Shown: positions 1 to 5,189 of the stretch, piece after piece
Numbering within the stretch: the stretch's first letter is position 1
Layout of the letters: each line of letters opens with the position of its first letter
NCBI GenBank assembly: GCA_005777515.1
Contig: SXMA01000003.1
Location: forward strand, 1 to 8,329
Source: Actinomycetota bacterium
Lineage (GTDB): Bacteria > Actinomycetota > Actinomycetes > Nanopelagicales > Nanopelagicaceae
Length of the DNA stretch: 8,329 nucleotides
Direction of reading: 5' to 3'
Notes under the pieces: generated by a model
Seen by the model: the letters and a program-made list of their open reading frames with translations, nothing else
Databases searched by the model: none
What the model was told of the DNA's origin: nothing
Made by a program: the position numbers and the translations under genes

Positions 1-558
1 CCCATTTTATTTACCAAATGGACAACATCTCTAATCGAGCCTGAGGCCAGCATTGTTATCCCAAAGGGTGTAACGCAATGCGATTGGGAGGCTGAACTTG
101 CTGTAGTTATTGGAAAAACTGCCTCCAGAGTTTCAGAATCAGATGCCCTCAAGTATGTCTCAGGTTACACCTGCATGAATGATGTAACCGATCGTGAAGC
201 CCAAAGCAAGGATGGTCAGTGGGTAAGAAGTAAGTCATACGATACTTTCGGACCGATTGGCCCCAGAATTGTTTCTCCAGAAGAGATTGGCGATCCACAC
301 AATCTGAAAATAGAAGCCCGTTTAAATGGCAAGACTATGCAATCATCTAATACAAGTAACTTGGTATTCAACGTTCCATTTCTAATCTCTTACATTAGCC
401 AGAGGATTACCCTTGAAGCTGGCGATGTAATCACAACTGGGACCCCTCACGGCGTTGGAACCTTCTATAACCCACCGATTTTTATGCAGCCAGGAGATGT
501 GATTGAGATTGAGATTGAAAAAATTGGAATTCTGCGTAATAAGGTAGTCGCTGAGTAA
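1..558 (+). CDS. FAH-family hydrolase, 5'-truncated by window edge
   Basis: The frame is open from base 1 and ends at TAA 556-558, giving the last 185 residues of a fumarylacetoacetate hydrolase (FAH) fold enzyme; the N-terminus lies outside the window. Numbering from base 1, the family metal ligands are visible: E30 and E32 in the EAEL motif and D61 in the NDVTDR motif. They are followed by the conserved KSYDTFGPIGP stretch and the GDVITTGTPHGVG substrate-site motif. FAH enzymes cleave C-C bonds of diketo acids or decarboxylate keto acids using Mg2+. The next gene, three bases downstream, is an SDR of the type that oxidises 2-keto-3-deoxy-L-fuconate/rhamnonate, so I infer a 2,4-diketo-3-deoxy-aldonate hydrolase releasing pyruvate and a hydroxyacid. 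FAHD1-like oxaloacetate decarboxylase or another acylpyruvase activity remains possible. The family call is secure, the substrate is not. Confidence 0.9.
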   Translation, partial: PILFTKWTTSLIEPEASIVIPKGVTQCDWEAELAVVIGKTASRVSESDALKYVSGYTCMNDVTDREAQSKDGQWVRSKSYDTFGPIGPRIVSPEEIGDPHNLKIEARLNGKTMQSSNTSNLVFNVPFLISYISQRITLEAGDVITTGTPHGVGTFYNPPIFMQPGDVIEIEIEKIGILRNKVVAE

Positions 559-561
559 CAA

Positions 562-1329
562 ATGAGCTATCCAAAGTCGCAAAAAAAATTAGCGCTCATC
601 ACTGGAGGCGCTAATGGAATTGGTCTAGCCACTGCGCAGCAGCTCGCTAAGCAAAATTATGATTTGTTTTTAATTGATAAAGATGAAGAAAATTTGAAGA
701 TTGCCCAGAGTAAAGTGTTGAGCCTTGGAGCAGAGGTTCAAATCTTGGCTTTAGACCTTTCCGAAGCTCAAGAAACAGACTTAGTAATCTCAGATTTGGT
801 AAAACGCTATGAGTTTGATGCCCTTGTAAACAATGCAGGTGTGGGTTTTGCCCGAACAGTGTCACAAACTACTCAAGCAGAATGGGACCTCACATTTGCA
901 GTGAATGTAACAGCCCAATTCATTCTTTGTAAGCATATTGTTCCGCAGATGATTCAAAGAGGAGGGGGGGAGATTGTTAATGTTGCATCTGCCGGAGCGC
1001 TTGTGGGGCTCAAGAATCGTGTTGCTTATTGTTCTTCTAAAGCAGCAGTAGTTGGCTTAACACGCTGTATTGCTGCGGATCATGCAATGGAAGGAATTCG
1101 AATAAATGCGATTGCGCCAGGAACTGTAGATTCAACTTGGATAGGACGAATTCTGGCTGATGATCCTGATCCCCTCGCTCGTCGCAAATTAATGGAGGCC
1201 CGGCAATTGGATGGCAAAATGGGAACTCCAGAGGAAGTTGCTTTTGGTATCGCATTTTTACTTAGTCCAGAGGCACGGTTTGTAAATGGAAGTGTCTTCT
1301 CAATGGATGCAGGATTAACGGCGGTTTAG
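562..1329 (+). CDS. SDR-family NAD-dependent dehydrogenase (2-keto-3-deoxy-L-fuconate/rhamnonate dehydrogenase-like)
   Basis: A classical short-chain dehydrogenase of 255 residues, cytosolic. The Rossmann motif TGGANGIG is at residues 14-21, an acidic D39 after beta-strand 2 suggests NAD rather than NADP, NNAG is at 90-93, and the catalytic tetrad is N115, S143, Y156, K160. The C-terminal half (PGTVDST near 186-192, the charged insert around 200-215, then a TPEE-type helix) resembles the BDH2-like subgroup that includes bacterial 2-keto-3-deoxy-L-fuconate dehydrogenases. The preceding FAH gene would act on the diketo product of that reaction, which supports the assignment by context only. ATG 562 lies three bases after the upstream stop with no good Shine-Dalgarno sequence, so translation is probably coupled. 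A generic sugar or sugar-lactone dehydrogenase is the alternative. Confidence 0.9.
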   Translation: MSYPKSQKKLALITGGANGIGLATAQQLAKQNYDLFLIDKDEENLKIAQSKVLSLGAEVQILALDLSEAQETDLVISDLVKRYEFDALVNNAGVGFARTVSQTTQAEWDLTFAVNVTAQFILCKHIVPQMIQRGGGEIVNVASAGALVGLKNRVAYCSSKAAVVGLTRCIAADHAMEGIRINAIAPGTVDSTWIGRILADDPDPLARRKLMEARQLDGKMGTPEEVAFGIAFLLSPEARFVNGSVFSMDAGLTAV

Positions 1330-1935
1330 GTGTCTGAGAAAATAAATGGCGTTGTCGGTGTAATCCGCACCAATGAACCAGAAACTGCATACCGATTAGC
1401 TAAAGCTTGGGATTCCACTTCAATTACCGCTATTGAAATCACTATGACGGTCCCAGGAGCGCTTTCCATTATTGAAAAACTATTAGATGAGGGCGTAACC
1501 AGACTTGGTGGCGGAACTGTTCGAACAGTGGAGCAAGTAAAGTCTCTTGCAAAAATGGGAGCAGCTTTTGCTGTATCTCCTCACTCTGATGAAAGAGTTA
1601 TTAAAGAAGCAGTACAGCTAGGTTTGCCTGTGACCCCTGGAGCTATGACCCCAACAGAGATTGTTAAAGTAATGCAATGGGGCGCAACTTCAGCAAAGAT
1701 TTTCCCCATTAAAGCCCTTGGAGGATTGGACTTTATCGAAGCTATCCTTGAACCATTGCCTGAGCTAAAACTGGTTGTGTCTGGTGGAGTTCAACCAAGA
1801 GAAGTTCAGGGTTATCTTCAAGCGGGCTGTGTTGGCGTTTGCATGGGAGGAGCTCTCTGGGATCAAGCGATAACCGATGAGGGCAATATCCAAGAGATTA
1901 CCGCCTTTGCAAATCGCGCGCTTGAATCAATGTAG
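1330..1935 (+). CDS. KDPG/KDG aldolase family protein (Eda-like)
   Basis: A class I 2-keto-3-deoxy-(phospho)sugar-acid aldolase of 201 residues, close to the usual ~210. It splits a 2-keto-3-deoxy acid to pyruvate and an aldehyde. Visible landmarks are E36 in the EITMT strand (general acid/base, E45 in E. coli Eda), the GGGT loop at 60-63, TPG at 102-104, Schiff-base K123 in AKIFP, SGG at 151-153 and GGA at 173-175. Two positions differ from E. coli Eda: the Arg of the EVTLR strand is T40, and the Ser of the terminal GGS phosphate loop is A175. This may mean a non-phosphorylated or different substrate. The start is GTG 1330, directly abutting the TAG of the SDR gene in the same frame; no other start lies near, and no Shine-Dalgarno is well placed, so reinitiation is likely. 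Confidence 0.9.
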   Translation: MSEKINGVVGVIRTNEPETAYRLAKAWDSTSITAIEITMTVPGALSIIEKLLDEGVTRLGGGTVRTVEQVKSLAKMGAAFAVSPHSDERVIKEAVQLGLPVTPGAMTPTEIVKVMQWGATSAKIFPIKALGGLDFIEAILEPLPELKLVVSGGVQPREVQGYLQAGCVGVCMGGALWDQAITDEGNIQEITAFANRALESM

Positions 1936-1959
1936 GCACGTTTCTCTTTAAAAATTGTA

Positions 1960-3096
1960 ATGAGCGTTCTAATTGCGGTCGATAAATTCAAAGGTTCCTT
2001 GTCGCAATCCGAAATTATTGAAGTGGTCTCAAATTTTTTATCGCGTCACCAGATAGTACATAGCTCCGTACATATTGCAGATGGAGGTGATGGTTCAATT
2101 GATGCATTTACGCAACTGGGGTGGCAGCGCAAGACAATGACCGTTTCGGGACCACTAAACAATGAACATAAAGCAGACTATGCAGTAAGCCCTGACGGCA
2201 ATCGAGTAGCTGTAGAAGTGGCCGAAATTTGTGGCATTAAATATCTTCAGGGAAATCTCAAGCCATATTTGGCATCTTCACGAGGAGTTGGCGAGGCTCT
2301 TTCTCAAATTCTTCCAAGTTATTTTCAAGAAATTCTTATTTGTGTTGGAGGAAGCGCAAGCATTGACGGAGGAATGGGAATTTTGCAAGGGATGAGAATA
2401 AGCGTATTAGATCGAAATGGTAAATCTGTTCAACCAGGGCTTGCTGGGCTTGAAAAGGCTTTTGAAATTGATTTCAAAACTCTAATTAGCAAACGAGAAG
2501 AACTATTTGGCGATTCATCGCTCAAAGTGTTGAGTGACACAAGTTTTCCTCTTCTAGGAATCCATGGAGCAGCACGCTCTTTTGGAAGGCAGAAAGGACT
2601 CACTAGATTCGGACAGATTCGCGCCGAATTAGCGCTACGCAGATGGTTCAGGATTTCGAAAGAATTCAATCCTCAGATAGAGAAGAAGAAAACTGGAACC
2701 GGTAGTGCTGGCGGAATTGGATTTGCTATGAATACCTTCTTCGGTGCAAATATTGAATCCGGCTCTGATTTTTTTGTTGCAGAAAGCAGAGTTGGAAAAT
2801 TGCTAACAGAAAAAATGACTCTGATTACCGGGGAAGGTCGAATTGATTCAACAACCCTTTCGGGGAAAACCCTGCTTCCATTACTTAAGTTAGCCCGAGA
2901 GCGGAATTCTAGAGTTTTATTACTCTGCGGGAGCGCCGATGCCACCACCCTTAGATACCTCCGTAAAGAATTTCCTATTGTGGGAGTTGTTAAACTTTCT
3001 AATTCTGGTGAAGGAATTGAAGTACTAATGAACAGAGCAAGAGAGATACTTGCAGAACAACTAGATTCCTCCTATCAAGAGGGGTGGTTTGCGTGA
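1960..3096 (+). CDS. Glycerate kinase, GarK/GckA type
   Basis: A 378-residue protein of the Gly_kinase family (bacterial glycerate 2-kinase type), normal family length. It phosphorylates D-glycerate with ATP, giving 2-phosphoglycerate in the characterised enterobacterial members, and so feeds lower glycolysis. Recognisable family motifs in order: DKFKGSLS at 8-15, ADGGDG at 40-45, GGSASIDGGMG at 130-140, LSDT at 191-194 followed by PLLG, GAARSFGRQKG at 203-213, GTGSAGGIGFA at 246-256, and ITGEGRID at 289-296. The ATG start is fixed by the conserved N-terminus; only 24 bases separate it from the aldolase stop, no Shine-Dalgarno is evident, and there is no other in-frame start in that gap. In this operon it would salvage glycerate made from the aldehyde or hydroxypyruvate branch. 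Function is secure at family level. Confidence 0.93.
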   Translation: MSVLIAVDKFKGSLSQSEIIEVVSNFLSRHQIVHSSVHIADGGDGSIDAFTQLGWQRKTMTVSGPLNNEHKADYAVSPDGNRVAVEVAEICGIKYLQGNLKPYLASSRGVGEALSQILPSYFQEILICVGGSASIDGGMGILQGMRISVLDRNGKSVQPGLAGLEKAFEIDFKTLISKREELFGDSSLKVLSDTSFPLLGIHGAARSFGRQKGLTRFGQIRAELALRRWFRISKEFNPQIEKKKTGTGSAGGIGFAMNTFFGANIESGSDFFVAESRVGKLLTEKMTLITGEGRIDSTTLSGKTLLPLLKLARERNSRVLLLCGSADATTLRYLRKEFPIVGVVKLSNSGEGIEVLMNRAREILAEQLDSSYQEGWFA

Positions 3097-3989
3097 CCAA
3101 AATCTGGTGTCAATGGGGCGATTTAATCTTGCCACCTAGCTTCGACTTAATCTCTACTCCTATTGATCATCTCGGAGATGAAGAGTTGGAAGAGATTGAA
3201 GTCTATGTTCCTTTATATATGGGTGGTCTCCCCGCGCTGAGCCCAATCGTAAAGATGAAGAAGCTAAAAATTCTGCAATTACTTATGGCTGGCTATGAAG
3301 ATGCTCTGGCCTTTAAACGTGCTGGTATAAAGCTATTTAATGCGCGAGGTGTTCATGACTTTTCAACAGCAGAATTAACTTTGGGCCTTGTTATCTCAAG
3401 CTTACGTGGGATAGACGAATTTATTCGCAATAAAGATCAAGGCATCTGGGATCATAAGAGAAATGATTCGATTTTTGGCAAAAGTGTTGCAATAGTTGGT
3501 GCCGGATCAGTTGCAGCAAAAATTGAAAGCTTCCTTGAACCCTTTGGGGTCAAGCCCACTTGTTTTGCTCGAAGCGCACGAGATAGAAGAATTAGAGGAA
3601 TATCAGAGTTAGATGACTTAATTTCAAACTTCGATATTGTCATTCTGGCAGTTCCGTTGACGACTGAAACTAAAGATCTCTTTGATGCGAAAAGAATTAA
3701 TCGCATGAAGCCGGGAGCTTTACTCGTGAATGTCTCACGTGGACCTGTCGTAAATACCGAAGCGCTGCTAAACGCTTTGACCTCTGGCCATATTCGGGCA
3801 GCAATCGATGTCACCGACCCAGAACCACTTCCTAGTAACCACCCACTTTGGCGGGCGCCAAATCTGATTATCTCCCCTCATGTTGGTGGAGACTCTGCTG
3901 CTTTTGAGCCACATGGTCGAAAACTTGTTGAGGAGCAGTGTCGCAGACTTGAAGTTGGCGAGCCTTTACTCAATGAAGTGACTTGGTAG
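3093..3989 (+). CDS. D-2-hydroxyacid dehydrogenase (NAD(P)-binding)
   Basis: A 298-residue D-isomer specific 2-hydroxyacid dehydrogenase. I prefer GTG 3093 over GTG 3084: it overlaps the glycerate kinase stop as GTGA, and a purine-rich AAGAGGGG ends 8 bases upstream. Numbering from 3093, the nucleotide-binding loop is G136-A-G-S-V-A141, where the usual last Gly of GxGxxG is Ala; the catalytic triad is R216 (in VSRGP), E244 (in DPEP) and H263 (in SPHVGG). The family interconverts 2-ketoacids and D-2-hydroxyacids (glyoxylate/hydroxypyruvate reductase, phosphoglycerate dehydrogenase, D-lactate dehydrogenase). Next to a glycerate kinase, hydroxypyruvate/D-glycerate is the most economical substrate pair, but a lactate-type or sugar-acid substrate released by the FAH enzyme is also possible. 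No ACT regulatory domain is present, so it is not a full-length SerA. Confidence 0.9.
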   Translation: MTKIWCQWGDLILPPSFDLISTPIDHLGDEELEEIEVYVPLYMGGLPALSPIVKMKKLKILQLLMAGYEDALAFKRAGIKLFNARGVHDFSTAELTLGLVISSLRGIDEFIRNKDQGIWDHKRNDSIFGKSVAIVGAGSVAAKIESFLEPFGVKPTCFARSARDRRIRGISELDDLISNFDIVILAVPLTTETKDLFDAKRINRMKPGALLVNVSRGPVVNTEALLNALTSGHIRAAIDVTDPEPLPSNHPLWRAPNLIISPHVGGDSAAFEPHGRKLVEEQCRRLEVGEPLLNEVTW

Positions 3990-3993
3990 AAAG

Positions 3994-4284
3994 ATGTTTT
4001 CTCTAATTGTTATTTTTAAAGTTAAAAAGGGTAAGAAATCAGCTTTTCTTCACGCGATTTCCCCTGTTGTTGAACTCACTAAAAGCGAGCCTGGAAATTT
4101 ACAATATCAATTAAACATTGATGAATCTAACGAAGACAATTTCTTTTTGTTTGAATGCTACAGAGATAGAACCGCCTACGAGGCACATACCAAAAAAACT
4201 TATCTTTCCTCTTTTCGAGCTGACCTCGATTCACTTTTACTTGAACCACCTATTGTCATGCGTGGCTCAGTAATTGAAAAGTAA
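3994..4284 (+). CDS. ABM-domain (antibiotic biosynthesis monooxygenase-like) small protein
   Basis: A 96-residue single-domain protein matching the dimeric alpha/beta-barrel ABM/YgiN pattern: an N-terminal beta strand (residues 2-9), a helix (around 15-30), EPGNLQYQL at 32-40, FFLFECYRDRTAYEAH at 50-65 and a final strand near 86-94. Members include quinol monooxygenases and the autoinducer-processing enzyme LsrG; many have no known function. It starts four bases after the dehydrogenase stop with only a weak GAAAG as possible ribosome binding site, so it is the last gene of the operon. It lacks the pattern of L-rhamnose mutarotase, another small alpha/beta barrel often found in such operons. 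A role as isomerase or detoxifier of a reactive keto intermediate is conceivable, but nothing in the sequence fixes it. Confidence 0.8.
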   Translation: MFSLIVIFKVKKGKKSAFLHAISPVVELTKSEPGNLQYQLNIDESNEDNFFLFECYRDRTAYEAHTKKTYLSSFRADLDSLLLEPPIVMRGSVIEK

Positions 4285-4295
4285 TTCAATTAGCC
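4264..4295. repeat. Convergent-end hairpin spanning both stop codons
   Basis: TAATTGAA (4271-4278) and TTCAATTA (4285-4292) form a perfect 8-bp inverted repeat with a 6-base loop, and GGC (4264-4266) can pair with GCC (4293-4295) across a 4-base bulge. The stops of both convergent genes lie inside it. It could serve as a weak bidirectional terminator, but the stem is AT-rich and no T-run follows on either strand, so termination is unproven. Confidence 0.4.
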
Positions 4296-5038
4296 AGATA
4301 TCCACCGTCTACAGGAATAACTACACCACTTACATAGTCGGATGCTTTTGAAGAGAGAAAAAGGGTTACCCCTGCAAGGTCTTCAGGCTTTCCCCAACGT
4401 CCAATTGGTATTCGTGATGTAAGAAACTCAAATCTCGCTTTGTCTTTTCTGACTCGATCATTTATATCTGTTTCTATAAAACCTGGGGCGATTCCGTTTA
4501 CTTGAATGCCAAGAGGAACTAATTCGTTTGATAACCCCCGTACCAAGCCACCAAGAGCAGACTTAGCTGCTGTATAGCTGATTACATTTTTACCACCGAG
4601 GAAAGTCCACATCGAGGCGGTGAAAATAATCTTTCCCCTACCCCGCTCAGCCATTCCTCTGGCAATTTCGCGAGATAGTAAAAATGGAGCCGTTAAATCA
4701 ATTTCTAGGGTTTCGTCCCATTGTTCATCGCTATGGTCTAAAACTTCGGCACGGTTGGCAATGCCTGCATTGTTAATTAATATATCGATCTTGCGGCCCT
4801 TTAAGCCTGAAATCAAATCTTTGGTTTGATTTCTTATTCGAAGATCAGCGGCAATTCCTTCAAAGGAGCGGCCATAGCCTCTAACGATCAGTGAGAGTTC
4901 ATCCCCAGGCGTTTGTTTGGATGAGACAGCGATGATGTCGGCGCCTTGCTCGGCCAATATCTGGGCCATGGCAAAACCAATCCCCTTTCGAGCCCCAGTG
5001 ACCAGGGCGGTCTTTCCTGATAGGTCAAATAGGTTCAT
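4286..5038 (-). CDS. KduD-like SDR oxidoreductase (2-dehydro-3-deoxy-D-gluconate 5-dehydrogenase family)
   Basis: A 250-residue classical SDR whose sequence follows KduD closely in its second half: ASMWTFLGGK at 141-150, YTAAKS at 155-160, IAPGF at 183-187, RIPIGRWGKPEDLAG at 209-223, SDYVSG at 233-238 and the C-terminal VDGGYLAN. The Rossmann motif TGARKGIG is at 14-21 and NNAG at 89-92. Catalytic S142, Y155 and K159 are present, but the tetrad Asn position is D114 (in IDLTAPF). KduD enzymes interconvert 2-keto-3-deoxygluconate and 2,5-diketo-3-deoxygluconate in unsaturated-uronate breakdown; related gluconate 5-dehydrogenases are the alternative. The start is supported by GAGGG six bases upstream (complement of 5045-5050). 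It is convergent with the ABM gene (stops one base apart) and divergent from the transporter, so it probably shares control with the latter. Confidence 0.88.
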   Translation of the reverse strand: MNLFDLSGKTALVTGARKGIGFAMAQILAEQGADIIAVSSKQTPGDELSLIVRGYGRSFEGIAADLRIRNQTKDLISGLKGRKIDILINNAGIANRAEVLDHSDEQWDETLEIDLTAPFLLSREIARGMAERGRGKIIFTASMWTFLGGKNVISYTAAKSALGGLVRGLSNELVPLGIQVNGIAPGFIETDINDRVRKDKARFEFLTSRIPIGRWGKPEDLAGVTLFLSSKASDYVSGVVIPVDGGYLAN

Positions 5039-5120
5039 TTCCTGCCCTCTTTCATAGGCGATTTCCCAAAAAATAGGTGGAGCCTAGGTCTCTTAGGTAA
5101 AACATTGAGACCTCAAACCC

Positions 5121-5149
5121 TTTCCATTTACCTCACAATACATTATTGT
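5121..5149 (+). promoter_or_regulatory. Candidate sigma70-type promoter of the binding-protein gene
   Basis: TTTCCA (5121-5126) and TATTGT (5144-5149) each match four of six positions of the -35 and -10 consensus and are 17 bases apart. This would place the transcript start near 5156, about 34 bases before the ATG. Both boxes are weak, which fits a regulated promoter, but chance matches in AT-rich DNA are common. Confidence 0.3.
5135..5149. promoter_or_regulatory. Perfect 15-bp palindrome, candidate operator
   Basis: ACAATA-CAT-TATTGT is a perfect dyad with 6-bp arms, centred about 48 bases upstream of the binding-protein start and overlapping the candidate -10 box. That size and symmetry suit a dimeric repressor of the GntR or a similar family. 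No regulator gene lies in the window, so the binding protein is unknown. Confidence 0.45.
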
Positions 5150-5152
5150 TTT

Positions 5153-5167
5153 GGTAAATCGTTAACC
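5153..5167. promoter_or_regulatory. Imperfect palindrome GGTnAAnnnTTnACC, candidate operator
   Basis: Ten of fifteen positions are symmetric, with arms GGT.AA and TT.ACC. It lies just downstream of the 5135-5149 palindrome and around the predicted transcript start. Its GGTAAA half recurs at 5096 and, inverted, at 5127, suggesting a repeated half-site for one regulator. Confidence 0.35.
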
Positions 5168-5174
5168 GTTCACA

Positions 5175-5185
5175 AAGAGAGGAAA
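5175..5185 (+). promoter_or_regulatory. Strong ribosome binding site of the binding-protein gene
   Basis: The purine run AGAGAGGAAAG contains AGGA at 5180-5183, six bases before ATG 5190. It is among the best Shine-Dalgarno matches in the window and supports both the start and high expression of the binding protein. Confidence 0.75.
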
Positions 5186-5189
5186 GTTA

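Larger units (their letters stand above)
5039..5189. promoter_or_regulatory. Divergent control region, kduD-like gene / transporter operon
   Basis: This 151-base gap separates two divergently transcribed genes and must hold both promoters. It carries several inverted repeats: AGGTCTC/GAGACCT (5086-5092 and 5107-5113), AGGTAAA/TTTACCT (5095-5101 and 5127-5133), a perfect 15-bp palindrome at 5135-5149 and an imperfect one at 5153-5167. The hexamer GGTAAA occurs at 5096 and 5153 and inverted at 5127. No convincing promoter was found for the minus-strand gene. Confidence 0.6.

Noticed and set aside
3084..3092. GTG 3084 as start of the hydroxyacid dehydrogenase
   Set aside because: It lies within the Shine-Dalgarno-like AAGAGGGG run; GTG 3093 has proper spacing and the typical GTGA overlap.
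3452..3814. Long minus-strand reading frames opposite the dehydrogenase and opposite other + strand genes
   Set aside because: They are antisense to well-supported enzymes, have no family resemblance and no ribosome binding site.
3994..4284. L-rhamnose mutarotase in the sugar operon
   Set aside because: Size and fold class are similar, but the conserved mutarotase sequence pattern is absent and the EPG...FECYRD...AH pattern fits the ABM family.
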